A stretch of 64,000 nucleotides of DNA from Impatiens glandulifera (lineage: Eukaryota; Streptophyta; Magnoliopsida; Ericales; Balsaminaceae), in the NCBI RefSeq assembly GCF_907164915.1, contig NW_025919144.1:1-64000 (forward strand), given 5' to 3'. A program made the translations under genes and the position numbers. The notes beneath the pieces are model-generated. The model searched no databases, was not told the origin of the DNA, and was given only the letters and a program-made list of their open reading frames with translations. Shown piece by piece: positions 51,499 through 64,000 of this stretch. Each line of letters starts with the position of its first letter. Positions within the stretch are counted from its first letter, which is position 1.

Positions 51499-52880
51499 CG
51501 TTCTAAAAAAAACCGATATCGACTATATTTATATTAAATATATATATTTTTTAATGTTTATAGTGACTTTTCATATTATAATATTTTAATAATATATATA
51601 ATTTATTATACTCTTAATTACACTCCACCTCTAACCTCATTCATTTAATATTTCTCTCTAACTACTATTTAACTTTACATTTTTTAATAATAAAATTTTA
51701 TTTCTCTTCTTACACTTTATATTTAATATTATTATCTCTATTTTTTTTTTTTCAATTTTAATAACATCAAAGTTAAGTTTTTCTTCAATTATAATAATAA
51801 TAAAGTTGTTATCTATATTAAGTAAACACTAAAATATATAAGTATGTAAGTAAATAATGTTATTATATATATATATATATTATTAGTTTTATAATTATTT
51901 ATAATTTAATAAAGTTATATTTTTTTTCCAATATATACAATTTTATACATATTTAATCGGGTATTAGAGTATCCATCTGAATGGAATATCCAACAAATTG
52001 ATGATGATGATACAAATAGAGACACCCTTTAAGTTTGGGACCGAATCAAGTAATAATATTTCTGCTTAAATTCATTTAATTGAAGAATTTAGTTGGATTT
52101 TCTTATAAACTTAAACTTGATCCTACTATATCATTATTTTTCATTCTATAGAATATATATTAAGATATTTGGTTTGTTTAATAAATTAATTGAATATATT
52201 AATCAAATAATTCAGAATCGATATGTTTGTTAAAAATATCAATTAAATAAAATAAAGTATAAAATCTCCAACATAATTAATTAATAATAATTGTTTTAAA
52301 ATACAAAACACACACAAAAAAAATAAGTATAAAATAACATTAATAAATAATAATAATTGTTTGAAATAACATTTACACGAGTAATAATATAAAAAACCGT
52401 GATAATGTGATAGCATTTTTAATTTTAACCGTTATAAGTTTATGGGAGGGTCAAAAGACTACCGTTAAAATAGTCCAGGCGAGACTTACTACATTCATAT
52501 AAATTATGTCCCCTATCTCTATAAATATGACAAAATTTTTCCATTATTGCTCACTAATAATAGTGAAATCTATAGAGCAAAATCAAAAGAGTATAATGGC
52601 TGGTTAAAAACTATTGATGAACCACCGTGTTCATCAGATTTGATGTTGAATTCAAAATATAAATTGTTATTAGCCTAATTGGTTAAAGTTTTGTACTTGT
52701 TTTTGTTAAGTTGCAAGTTTGAACCATACTTATAGCATTTTTTATTTTATTTTTAACCGTTTTAAATTTATAAGTAGGTCAACTCACAATCCGATCAAAG
52801 TATCAATTTACTCTCACATATATATCCAAATTAACCACATTTCTCGACTCGACAATCCGGACACTTTAAAAATTAAGCAT

Positions 52881-52938
<58 letters not shown>

Positions 52939-52941
52939 ATT

Positions 52942-53012
<71 letters not shown>

Positions 53013-53915
53013 ATATATTTCCTAACTTAAATAATTCAAATATTCGAATTGAAGAAACACAATATTAATTAAAAACAAATATAAAATCTAGTACATACTT
53101 TTTTTCATAATAATAATAATAAACTAATATTAAGGAAGTTAAATGTAATTAATGTTAAATAATTTTTTATATATACATTTCAAATTTTGGTTTATATCTA
53201 CCATTTCTATAATCCATCACAATATTAATATATTTTGAGTATAATCGAATACATTAAATTATTTAAAATATACTGGACTATATTATATTATATATATATA
53301 TATAATTAATTATATTTTCTTCTATGAAAACTATATCCCACAGAACAACTATTTTTTTATTCGAATATATTTTGTGCAATCAAGAATTATATATAAACAA
53401 TAACTCAAGAAGGAAAATTGAATTGATTATTTTATTAATAATTACTGGAAAGTGATGGTTGGTTCATACTGAGAAATGAGGATTAGAAAGATATAACTTG
53501 ATCCTCGTGTTATAAAAAGGTAAACTAGCCCTTGAACTAATAAAACATATTAAAAGAGAGAATAAACATTATAAAGATTGATTTGAAACAAAAAATTGTT
53601 CAATGTGTAATTATATGAAAATGAAGTGAATTAATAAACAATCAATGATAAAATATATAAATGTGAACTAATTATATCAGTAGGCTTTGCTGATATTTTG
53701 GTAGCATTAATTAATTAGAACCTAACATACAACATGTTATTCTAGAAAGATGCCAACTCTAAAACTTAACAACGGACCCACGTTCATTGATGTAACTCTT
53801 GTATTAAGTATATTAATATTTACAAACACCACGAGCACACTATGGTTATAAATGGCCTTCAATCTTTTTTAGATGTATTATTATACAAAATAGATGTTCA
53901 ATTGAGAGATATAGC
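51499..53915 (+). repeat. Non-coding and P450 upstream flank alpha, copy B
   Basis: Counterpart of 5397-7950. A 190-bp segment is missing at 52060/52061. The SINE-like piece lies at 52669-52771 and the TA run at 52886-53017 has several TTTA breaks. Confidence 0.8.
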
Positions 53916-54056
53916 ATGGAATTATTGAAAGTGTTTTTCTATTTCCTACTCCCTTTTATTCTTCTCCAACTCCTCGTTCAAGTCCAGCGTAGCCGCCGTC
54001 TCCCAACCGGTCCCATAGTTAAGATTCATGCGGAAGATAAACATACCTTAATCTAA
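53916..54056 (+). pseudogene. Truncated P450 5' fragment, copy B
   Basis: Same 46 codons and the same breakpoint as 7951-8091. No catalytic region. Confidence 0.9.
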
Positions 54057-54920
54057 AATTGATCACAAACGAAGATAAGTTGAGACTTAAAAAGAGATAA
54101 TAAAGAACAATAAACGAAAAAATAGTTTATGTTATTATTTATGTTTGATGATGGGAAATAATGACCCAATCGATTATATATACATAAATTTATGAAATTT
54201 CCTTAAAAAAAATATAAAACTATCATAATATTCTATACTTTAAATAAATTATTTCCTAAATATATAATAAATAAAATATTTCCTCATATATCATATCTCA
54301 ATATCCTCCTAGGTGTACAAAAAAAAATTATTTGAATTCCTTGCTTTCTTAGAGTTTTGCTTAACTTGAATTCTCAATGAACATGGTTAAATGTTCTTCA
54401 ATGATATTTATTTGTCATATCTTCTTATCATTTAAAACATTGTCAATGCTTTGTAAATTGTTGGTAGATGTTTCATCATCATAATCGAATCATTAATGTT
54501 TTCACATGAATCATCCGGGCATTGTTTATTCTCTTCTTTTTTTTTTTTGTCAATTGTGCTCATCATTCAAGTCTTTGCGGTTTCATCAACCATCTTCCAA
54601 AGCGTTGATTCATTAATATTCTCAAGAATCTTGTAAGAACAGTCGATGAAACATGTTTTCATCTTCGATAGTAGACCAAAACCAAGCTGAATATTAATAA
54701 TAGAGTAATTTAGCTGAGTAAAATCGTTGATGTGAGAACAATTGACTCTCCTTCATGCAGATATAAAAGATCAGTTCGATCACGTTTTTTAAATGTTGCT
54801 GATTTTTAAAGAATGATATTAATTTTCGTTCAGATTGAGTTATGATTTTACTAACTATAGTTCGAAAACAAATTATTTCTTAGAAATAATCGATAAATCT
54901 TGAGATTGATTAGCTATAGA
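54057..54920. other. Unassigned sequence, copy B
   Basis: Counterpart of 8092-8955; no gene identified. Confidence 0.4.
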
Positions 54921-55605
54921 CACTAGTGAAAAAGTGGTAAAAAACGAGAGTAAAAACTCTCGGTTTTGACCCTATAACCTTCGGTATAGACCCAATACCG
55001 ACAGTTTAAGTAACTCTCGCCATCCCTCGGTATTGACTCTTTTGTTAAAAATAATTGGGCTTTTACCAAGAGATATCGTAGAGTTTTCGGTTTAGACATC
55101 CGAGAGTAAAACTGAAAGTTAATAGTAAAACTTTTAGTTTTACTCCAAAGGGAAAAACCAAAAGTTTTATAATTAACTCTCGGTTTTTCATCAGAGAGAA
55201 AAACCGAAAGTTTTACATTAACTTTCGGTTTTTCTCTCTGATGAAAAACCGAAAGTTAATTATAAAACTTTCGGTTTTTCCCTTTGGAGTAAAATCGAAA
55301 GTTTTACAATTAACTTTCGGTTTTACTCCAAAGGTAAAAACCGAAAGTTTTATAATTAACTCTCGGTTTTTCATTAGAGGGAAAAACCGAAAGTTAATTA
55401 TAAAACTTTCGGTTTTACTCCAAAGGGAAAAACCGAAAGTTTTAGAATTAACTTTCAGTTTTTCTCTTTGATACAAAAACGAGATGTTTATGAAAGAACT
55501 TTCGGTTTTTCTTCAATTTAAAACCCGAAAGCTTTTCATATAACTCTCGGTTTTTCCTATGAAGAAAACCAAAAGATTTACATTCACTTTCGGTTTTTCC
55601 CTGTC
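54921..55605 (-). mobile_element. CACTA terminus and subterminal repeats, copy B
   Basis: The terminus keeps the canonical CACTAGTGAAAAAGTGG, whereas copy A has CACTG. The same head-to-head ACTTTCGGTTTTT pairs follow. Confidence 0.8.
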
Positions 55606-55826
55606 AAATGTACAAAATAGGCCGATTATTTTGCTCGCAACCAAAACCTATTCAGCCAAACCAATATATCAATAATAAAAGAAATGACACATACATGAAA
55701 TGATCACTATCATTACAAAATTCGCAACCAAACTAATCATCCGAACAATCTGTTTTTGAAATTCAAATCGGAACAACCAATCAAAACATGTTTTCAATTA
55801 AAACAACCAATCAAAACGTACTAGAA

Positions 55827-57214
55827 TTAACTTGTGGGGGGAGGTGGTGGTTGTTGTTGCCTCATAAACAATTCGATTCTGTCCATTCTTGCATTCATTT
55901 CTAACTTCTCCCTATCCATTCTTGTCACAATTTCTTGATTTTTCACTTGCATTTCATTAATTGTGTGCATTCTTTCTTCATCCCTCTTCTCCAGTTCCTC
56001 TAGTTTGAGCGCCATTCTTTGATTCTCTTCATACAATCGCTCATTGTTTCGTTGTGAACTATTTCCACTTCGACGATCCTCACGAAAGCTTGTGGGTCGG
56101 ACGCCTGATCCCATTTCGAACACTCCGCCGTGTTTTTGTTGTCTGAACACCTCTCCGTCAATTCAAAATCAGATATTTCAGGTTCATTACTAAGAACTTC
56201 CTCCATCTCAACCTACACAATTGAAATAAAGTATCATTTCTATAATAAAAAACTAGCCATATTCAATTCACTTACAATTTTCTCTTGTACGTGTTCGTCT
56301 GGGATAGGGGTTGGGTTTTCTTTTGTCGGTTTTGGGGTACGGGTCTTCTTGAATACTTCAATGACAGACGGTGCCCATCCCATTTCAAGCGCTTGTTGAA
56401 AGAAATGATTTATATAATTAATAACAATCTTTAAATTATTAAGTTATTACAAATAACTTACCAACTCTTCTTCAACTTGAGCAAACGATCTACTTCCCGT
56501 ATGATGTGGAAATTTGAGTTTCTTCCTGTTAACAATATTTGTACTACTGTTTTTCTGAAATTTAAATAAAAATGAAGTTAGAATAATTAATATCAACTTT
56601 TATTTGAATTATGAAACCGTACCTTAAATTTTTCCGTGAAGAAATGGTCGCGACACACAAACTCCCAATCATCTCGATCGTAGTCTAGTGGAGGATTGGT
56701 CAGTACTGCCGCCTCGTCTCCTTTATGGACGCGGATATATCCCGTGTTCAAATCCAAGCGCCATCTATCTCATATCTGCTTGGTGTGTTCCAATCCGGTC
56801 TTTCGATAAGTGTCAATAAAATCATTAGTAGCCTCGAACGGATCATGAAAATAAAAACATTAAAATGTTATAAACAATTATTTAATGATTAATGTATAAT
56901 TAAGTAATAATTATTACCGTCATAGAAGTCCAAATGTAATCCAATTGGTCAGCACTTAATGCATTCTACTTCAGAAGACGGTGTGAGACGGCTGAGGGGT
57001 CCCGCACAACCGACCCCACATGTCTAGATCACCGTGTTCTTCCCACGTCAGCACCACCAGGCCTCCCATCTACCTCTCTAAAAGTCAGAGGAATCCTTGT
57101 CCCCGCTGGCGTCTTAAATAGCGCAATATTCTTGTTCTTCCCCCGTCTCTTGCGGACAGTAGATTCTTCAAAATTATCAAATTCATAATTAGATATGTGA
57201 ATCAATTCAAACAA
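55827..57214 (-). pseudogene. Ptta/En-Spm transposase-like gene, copy B
   Basis: Counterpart of 9862-11249 with the same exon-like segments (FREVDGRPGG, WDRWRSDL-type and coiled coil with polyproline tail). Only a few residue changes. 5' truncated by the LTR at 57221. Confidence 0.65.
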
Positions 57215-57220
57215 TAACTA

Positions 57221-59162
57221 TGTTGGGTCAAATTATTTTGACTAAGTGTTGAAATAATTTAACCATTGAGGTTTTGATGATGAAATGATTTATGCGTTTT
57301 GATGCAGGTGTATCGAAATCATATTTCAATGAGATTTGGCTCTAATGAGGATCACTAGACCGATTTTGGCATTAGATGCATAAAATTAGACGTGCAGTCT
57401 AACTCAGCGGAGTTAGACGTGCAGTCTAACTCAGCGGAGTTAGACGTGCAGTCTAATGAATGCACAGAATTAGACGTGCAGTCTAACTCAGCGGAGTTAG
57501 ACGTGCATTCTAATGTATACGAAATTAGACGTGCTGTCTAATGTATACGAAATTAGACGTGCAGTCTAACTCAGCGGAGTTAGTCGTGCAGTCTAATGGA
57601 TCTCAAAATTAGACGTGCAGTCTAACTCAGTGGAGTTAGACGTGTAGTCTAATATATTTGCGGAATTAGACGTGCAATCTAACTCAGAAGAGTTAGACGT
57701 GCAATCTAATGGATGGTGAAAGTTAGACGTAAGTCTAACTCCTTCAAATAAGTCTGAGGTAGAACCGGACTTAGACGTGCAGTCTAACTCAGAGGAGGTA
57801 GACGTACAGTCTAATGGTTTGTAACGATTAGACGTGTAGTCTAATTGGTGAAAGTTAGATGTAAGTCTAACTCCTTCAGATTAGTCTGAGGTAGAACCGG
57901 AATTAGACGTGCAGTCTAACTCAGCGGAGTTAGACGTGCAGTCTAATGGTTTGTAATAATTAGACGTGTAGTCTAATTGGTGAAAGTTAGACGTAAGTCT
58001 AAATCCTTCAGATTAGTCTGAGGTAGAACCGGAATTAGACGTGCAGTCTAACTCAGCGGAGTTAAACGTGCAGTCTAATGGTTTATAACAATTAGACGTG
58101 TAGTCTAATTGGTGAAAGTTTGACGTTAGTCTAACTCATTTAGATTAGTCTGAAGTGATTGTAATTAGACGTAAGTCTAATCCCATTAGACCAGGCGGTC
58201 TAATGGATTCTGTTATTAGACGGGGATGTTTAATTTCATTAGATGAGGTCGTCTAACTGAAATACGTCTAATGCTAAGCTTAAGCAGTATGCTTGAAGCT
58301 AGCACCCGCCTACCCATGTGCTATAGCTGTACCCTACTCCTGCTCCACTTTCTTGTGAAGATTAGTACAACAACTATATGCAACCAACCAACGAATGTCA
58401 CGTAAGAGAATTTTCCTCATATTACTTGTTTTGCAGGTACATCTCTGATGGAATATTCGGCGAACTACCAGTGCAGTGGTGTACGGCCACGATCCTTGTG
58501 CTCAGAACCTGCTTTGTACAATGGAGACTTTCCAATGGAAGAGTGCCACGTATCATTCTAAAAGATTCGACCGTTAGTCTCTGCCCAGTATTTATCAGAT
58601 CCTAAGGACAACGGACGAAGAACTGGTTTTTCATAATCTGCCTAACTAAACGAACAAACAATCTTGCTTGCTGATATTTCAGAGAGAGAAATCCAGCCTT
58701 TCAATACTGATCCTATGAAGCTGCTTTCCTAATTGTACTGTGTGTGAATCAAGAGAGAGCTAGAATCAAAAACACTTTAGCTGAGTGATATTCTTCATCT
58801 TGTATATTGAACAGAGTGTGTTCTGTTCATTAGTGAGCTAAGTGTGTGCAAACTGTATTTGATTCTAATCATATTATAGTGAATCTTTCCGGTGGTTGGA
58901 AGAAGGGGTGACGTAGGAGAGTTTCTCTGAACATCCATAAACAAACGGCTGTGTTCTTTCATTTCTGTCATCTTTTCATTCTTCATCTTGCGCTTCAAAC
59001 CCAAGTAAACAATTGCGCCTTGAATCTGTTTCAAGTGTTTACAAAAGTTTGCGTAAAATAGAAAGCGAATTAAATCCTTAACAAGATTTCTTTCAAACTG
59101 TTTTTCATAAGCCTTCATCAATAGCTAGACCCCCATCTCTATCGATAAAGCCGATCCTATCA
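57221..59162 (+). mobile_element. LTR (1942 bp), copy B
   Basis: Exactly the same length as 11256-13197. The palindrome array is at 57386-58271. A primer-binding site follows at 59165. Confidence 0.85.
57386..58271. repeat. Palindromic minisatellite, copy B
   Basis: Same length and order of units as in copy A. Several units are closer to the consensus TTAGACGTGCAGTCTAA here. Confidence 0.95.
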
Positions 59163-59208
59163 ATTGGTATCAGAGCCCTGTTTTTATTTTCTACGCTTTT
59201 CCTGAAAA

Positions 59209-61005
59209 ATGTCGACCATAACAAAAGATGTCAGTGCTACAGCCATTCCAACCTTCTCTCGAGAAAACTACATTATATGGAAGAAAAGAGTTCGTGCTCA
59301 CCTTTCTTCTCTTCATGACGACATGTGGGGCGTTGTGACAGAAGGTCCCATCAAGATTGATAAGGAGAAGGATGACTGGACCGCCAATGAAAAGAGGCAG
59401 AACAACCTTAACAACATGGCTCTTGATATTCTGTACATATCTCTTGATGACAACATGTTCAACTACATTATCGAATGCGATAGTGCCAAAGAGGTCTGGG
59501 AAAGACTCATCCAACTGTGTGAGGGCAACGAGAAAACCAAGAAAAAAAGTCATGGTTGCCACTCAACAGTTCGATAGCTTCAAGATGCGTCTTGGTGAAA
59601 CAATGAACGATTTCGACACCAGATTCAGCAAGATTGTCTCCTCCCTGTCCATCCTAGGCAAAACCTATAGCAAACGGGAGCTTGCTATCAAGGTCATGCG
59701 TGCTCTTCCAAGGGAATGGGACATAAAGACAATGGCGATGAGAGAAACCAAAGATCTTAACAAGCTCTCTCTCTTTGATCTCTTTGCTGATCTCAAGGCC
59801 TATGAGTTCGAGCTGAACTGTAGGATGGAAGAAGATCAACCCACATCCGTTATCATTGACAAGGCACCGGTGACTACTAAAGATCCACCAACCGCTCCGG
59901 ATGTGAAGATGGAAACTCAGCAGCTAAGCAGCGACGCCATGTCTCTCTTTGTGAAGAAGTTTGGCGACTTCATGAAGAAGAGCAACTCTAACTCAAACTC
60001 TTCAAATTCTAATGACAATAAAAAATCTAAAGCTAATGTTACTTGTTTTAACTGTGGTATTAAAGGTCATTATGCATCGGAATGCCGGAAGCCGAAACGT
60101 GAAGATGCCAAGGATGATGGAAAAGAGTTGAAGGCTCTTATAGCAGGTGACGGGAAGAACAAACGAAGCAACTGTGGTTCCTACTTCTCATCCAGTGAAA
60201 GTGATGAAGAAGAGGTGACCTATTTCATGGCTAGAGAAGATGAAGAAAGGACTCAGGAGACTGAGGTATTTGACTTCTCTTCTGAAAGGTTTTCAAGGGA
60301 ACAACTAGTAGCTGCACTAGATGACATGGTCATCGAGTACAGAAAGCTAGCAGAATCCCTAAATGAAACTAAATCTTCATCAGATGGAAACAAACCAACT
60401 CTATTTCAAACTGAACAGTCAAATGTTTTGAAAAGAAGATTGGAGAGATCTCATATGAGTATGAGGTACTCAAAAAACAGATTCAAACTCTTTTATCTGA
60501 AAACAAGAGGTTAAACTATGTTGTATGTGCATGGACAAGGTCTGGAGACGCTGTCAAACATCAGATCAGTATGTTGAAACTTGCTAGATCTAGATCCGAA
60601 TTGGGATTTGATAGCAATGACCCTAACCTGTCCTGCAAGAAGTCAAACTCACCAACTGACAAGCTTAAGCCAATAAGTTTTGTCAAAGGAAGTATGACTG
60701 CCATTGAATCTGATCCTATTCATGAAGAAGTGACTTTCAAAAATGAAATAATCTATGTTTCGCCTACTGTTAGTTGGCTTGAGAATAAGCTAGAAGTAGC
60801 TAACAAGTTTGACAATCTAAAACCTGACTTTAAGTCAAGGAGTTTTAAAAGAAAGTCTTCTTCAAAAGCTAAAGGATCAGTGGCTAGCAGGAAGTCATCT
60901 ACTAAGTCAAAATCCTATGCATTAATCACAACACAAAATGGGAAATCCATCAAAATAACTCAAATATGGATTCCTAAGGGACTAATTGATCGAGGACCCA
61001 ACTGA
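59209..61005 (+). pseudogene. Copia-type gag, copy B
   Basis: Better preserved than copy A. The zinc knuckle is complete (CFNCGIKGHYASEC), and the stops seen in copy A at 13536 and 14291 are sense codons here. Frame breaks remain near 59548 (one base shared with copy A plus one more base lost) and near 60427 (one T lost). The tail ends IWIPKGLIDRGPN. No pol domain follows. Confidence 0.85.
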
Positions 61006-61984
61006 ATATGGGTACCAAAATGTATAAATAGTTTCTTTTGTAGGTGATACAGGAGGACTGTAAGAAGGAAGCAAGAAGAATACTCTTTTGAGTACACAAC
61101 CTAGAAGATCAACAATGGCTTTTGCCACTCTAGTAGATTAAATGTTTTTATTTGTTAAAAATATTTTCGGTCCTTGGACCACAAAAACTGTTTATTATGC
61201 TTTTCTGTCCCTATACAAAATGAGAAGAAAAATTTATTTAGAAACAAAGATACTCTCCAGACGAATATCCTTAATCGGTCTAATTAGACAAGTATGTCTA
61301 AAAGAAACGGTTTGTACTTAGACGTATTTTTGTTCACAATCTATACATCTAAGTTTATATGTTGAGGTTTAAAACCTACGCGGTTAGACGTACACGTCTA
61401 ATAGACGTTAGACGTTTTTACGTCATGAGCAAGAGGATGCTCATGTCTAACCAAACACACGTCTAACACGTGGTGTTTATGCAGAATTAGACGTACACGT
61501 CTAATAGACATTAGACGAATTTTTATACAACACGGAATTAGACGTATGTGTCTAATAGACCCATCCGTCTAATAGATGTTTAGATATATGAATTTATGCA
61601 GTAAGAAAAATGTCTAACTACGTGCCGATTAGACTGATCAAGGACATCTGTCCCACATTGAGAGCTATTCATTTATCCGCTCAAAACATTAAACAATCAT
61701 CTCTTACCAACATGAAGACACGTGTCTTTCATGTTTAGAGAAAATGACTGATACCCTCATTTTTAATGATGACTCTTCGAAAAGGACGTCTAACATTAAT
61801 TGCTGGGATATACTCTTAAAAAAGTGACGGTTATTCTGTATATCTTTTCTCTATCTATATAAGGACATCCTTGCATGAGTTTGAAAGTTTTTCATCTCTC
61901 GAAATCCTTAAGAACTCTAGTTTTCTCTACATCCTCTTTCTAAAATCTCCCTGAAATCTTCTGACTGTTCATATTACTCTAAAA
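61006..61984 (+). other. Leader with second palindrome array, copy B
   Basis: Array at 61276-61585, with one 34-bp unit instead of two, then a TATATAAGG box near 61855. No coding domain. Confidence 0.5.
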
Positions 61985-62746
61985 ATGGTGAACAAGAGAA
62001 TCACTTTCGGTCATTGTACTTTGCAAGTGTACTTTCCATCAGTCTACACTTTCGATCAGCCGGAAGTAGTAGCTATGTTCAGAACCCTAGAATATTCTGG
62101 GTTGAGGAAGTATCTCGGTGGTCCATTCATTTTCTATGAAAAAGAAGTTCGCGAGTTCTTCAAATCTGCAACTATGGTGGGTAAATCCATCGTAGAAACC
62201 GTCAATGGCGTGGAAATATCTTTCGATGAAACACTATATGCGGAGTTCTTTGAACTTCCAACGGAAGGGCACCCGTTCGACTTGATTCTTTCATCAGAAG
62301 TCATGCAAGAGATGAAGAAGACATTTTCTGCCGATGGTTCAATGATCCATGTAAATGGAAATAAGAAGGTCCTTAAACCTCATTTCATTCTGCTGAACAA
62401 CGTGGTAGCAAAAGCGCTCCAAGGGAAATCTGGCTCCTTCCATCTCTATAGTTATGACCGTTTCGACTTTATGTGCGCCATCTCAAAGGGAATCCAGGTA
62501 AACTGGGCATCCACCCTTTTCCAGAACCTTTGCTTTTCGATCTGTCAGGCAAACAAGGAAAGCATAACGTATGTGGCTCAACTGAGTCGATTGATGGAGC
62601 ATTTGGGGGTTCTTGTGGGTGAACCTGAGCAGATCAACTCTCCGAGGGTATTCTCTATCCTTACAGTCACTAGTACCCTACTGATAACTTCGCCGTCGCC
62701 AAATTTCATCGCTAATAACCATAATTCTACCAGAGTTTGCTTATAA
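61985..62746 (+). CDS. Retroelement accessory ORF, copy B
   Basis: 253 residues, open throughout, nearly identical to 16059-16817. It differs at a few residues (SKYLGG to RKYLGG, LYALFF to LYAEFF, SQDRF to SYDRF), with one extra codon near the end. No function is known to me. Confidence 0.6.
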   Translation: MVNKRITFGHCTLQVYFPSVYTFDQPEVVAMFRTLEYSGLRKYLGGPFIFYEKEVREFFKSATMVGKSIVETVNGVEISFDETLYAEFFELPTEGHPFDLILSSEVMQEMKKTFSADGSMIHVNGNKKVLKPHFILLNNVVAKALQGKSGSFHLYSYDRFDFMCAISKGIQVNWASTLFQNLCFSICQANKESITYVAQLSRLMEHLGVLVGEPEQINSPRVFSILTVTSTLLITSPSPNFIANNHNSTRVCL

Positions 62747-63474
62747 ATTATTTGAATATATCTAACTCTATCCCTGTAATCAAATAATTCAAATTTGATA
62801 AGTTTGTTAAAATTATCAATTAAATAAAATGAAGTATAAAATCTCATACGTAATTAATAAATAATATTTTTTTATACATACAAACACATAAAAATCAAGT
62901 ATTAAATAAAATTAATAAATAATAATTATTTGAAATAAAGTTTCCTAATTTAAAAAAAAAATGAAATATTGAAATTGAATAAATACAATATTACTTAAAA
63001 AAAGATAACAATGAATAATATTTAAAATAAATATAAAATATAATACATACTTCTTTTCATAATAATAATAATAATAAATTAATATTAAATAAGTCAAGTT
63101 TTATTAATGTTAAATATTTTTTTATATAAATTTCAAAATTTTGTTTATATTTTCAATTTTTTCATTCGTCACAATATTAATATATTTTGAGTATGATCAA
63201 ATTGATTCAATTGTAATTATAAGAAAATAAAGTTAATTAAATATATAATGATTAAATTAGATAAATGAACTGATATTTGGGCAGCATTAATTAAACCTAA
63301 CATAACATTTAATTCAAGAAGGTTGCCCAACTCTAAACGTAACAGCGGATCCACATTCATTGATGTGATTCTTGTTATTTACAAACACCACGAGCACCCT
63401 ATGGTTATAAATGGCCTTCCATCTTTTTTGGTTGTATTATTATACAAAATAGATGTTCAATTGAGAGAGATATC
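62747..63474 (+). promoter_or_regulatory. Upstream flank of P450 copy B
   Basis: Counterpart of 16818-17564. A 14-bp deletion lies near 63377, about 30 bp before the TATA box at 63405-63412. The GGACCCACGTTCATT box reads GGATCCACATTCATT here. Confidence 0.7.
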
Positions 63475-64000
63475 ATGGAATTATTGAAAGTGTTTTTCTA
63501 TTTCCTACTCCCTTTGATTCTTCTCCAACTCCTCGTCCAAGTCCGGCGAAGCCGCCGTTTCCCACCAGGCCCCATCTCATTGCCGATCATCGGAAATCTC
63601 CTCAGTCTAGGCGATAAACCTCACCGGTCCTTGACTAGGTTGGCCCAAACATATGGCCCAATTATGTCATTAAAATTAGGTCAATTGACTACCATAGTAA
63701 TTTCATCTCCATCCATGGCTCAAGAAGTCCTACAAAAACAAGACATTTCCTTTTCCAATAGGTTCATTCCGGACGCTATTCGTGCATGCGATGAATACAA
63801 GCTCTCTATTATTTGGTTGCCAACAAACGATCGATGGCGGAGCCTACGGAAGCTCGCACACACCCACGTATTCTCCGGCCGAGTTCTTGATTCCAATCAA
63901 CATGTCCGCCGGAGGAAGGTGGAAGAGCTTATGACCCACGTTCGAAAATGCTCCCACGAAGGCGTGGCAGTTAATATTGGCAAGGAGACCTTTCAGACAT
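63475..64000 (+). CDS. Cytochrome P450, CYP76-like, copy B (cut by window end)
   Basis: The first 175 codons are present and open, about 97% identical in DNA to 17565-18090. By eye there are 14 base changes giving five residue changes: Cys28Arg, Leu29Phe, a Trp-to-Arg in HVRWRKVEEL, and Cys-to-Ser and Gln-to-Glu in KCCHQG. Membrane anchor and hinge (PPGP) are intact. The I-helix and heme loop lie beyond the window, so whether the gene is complete cannot be judged. Confidence 0.88.
   Translation, partial: MELLKVFFYFLLPLILLQLLVQVRRSRRFPPGPISLPIIGNLLSLGDKPHRSLTRLAQTYGPIMSLKLGQLTTIVISSPSMAQEVLQKQDISFSNRFIPDAIRACDEYKLSIIWLPTNDRWRSLRKLAHTHVFSGRVLDSNQHVRRRKVEELMTHVRKCSHEGVAVNIGKETFQT

Larger units (their letters stand above)
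46326..64000. repeat. Segmental duplication, copy B
   Basis: Collinear with bases 1-18090. The element entries below give the copy B coordinates and differences. Confidence 0.97.

Overview
The window is nuclear DNA from a flowering plant: very AT-rich intergenic sequence, long TA runs, nested LTR retrotransposons, CACTA remnants, an organelle DNA insertion and one intact plant cytochrome P450. It is most likely an asterid, possibly Lamiales. That guess rests on the CYP76-like P450 and on a retroelement ORF which, from memory, resembles an ORF abundant in Gesneriaceae. No bacterial-type gene, operon or CRISPR array is present.

The main architecture is a direct segmental duplication. Copy A begins before base 1 and can be followed to about 18090. 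Copy B runs from about 46326 to the window end. The two match collinearly (about 97% over the shared P450 exon part), with an offset that drifts from 46.3 to 45.9 kb through indels. Each copy holds, in order: a plus-strand Ptta/En-Spm (CACTA) transposase remnant with a CACTA-like end; a SINE; a truncated P450 with its own promoter flank; a CACTA terminal region with a minus-strand transposase remnant; a 1942-bp LTR full of short palindromes; a broken gag gene; a second palindrome array with a TATA box ahead of a 252-253 residue ORF; and a second P450 promoter with a complete P450. In copy A the P450 is intact (17565-19548, two exons, 495 residues). In copy B it is cut by the window end.

The 19.6-46.3 kb interval between the copies is a pile-up of insertions: SINEs and an ORF1-only LINE remnant (19.9-22.5 kb); a Copia element on the plus strand (23748-33580), whose reverse transcriptase region was later interrupted by a gag-only LTR element with 1747-bp LTRs (26663-31750, 5-bp target duplication); and an older Copia on the minus strand (pieces between 33591 and 42545). 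That older element was itself broken by organelle DNA (mitochondrial-like sequence joined to plastid psaA/psaB) and by a degenerate long LTR element (36472-42238, 5-bp target duplication). Nothing convincing is coding from 42.5 to 46.3 kb, although 45200-45640 is an older, diverged copy of sequence at 3780-4400.

Only the P450 looks like a functional host gene. The transposon genes carry stops, frameshifts or missing domains, except the ORF ahead of the P450 promoter, which is open in both copies. Observations most worth following are the P450 duplication, a roughly 365-bp repeat flanking the plus-strand Copia like a giant target-site duplication, palindrome arrays in the LTRs of two related elements, and an Asp-tRNA-like module inside an LTR.
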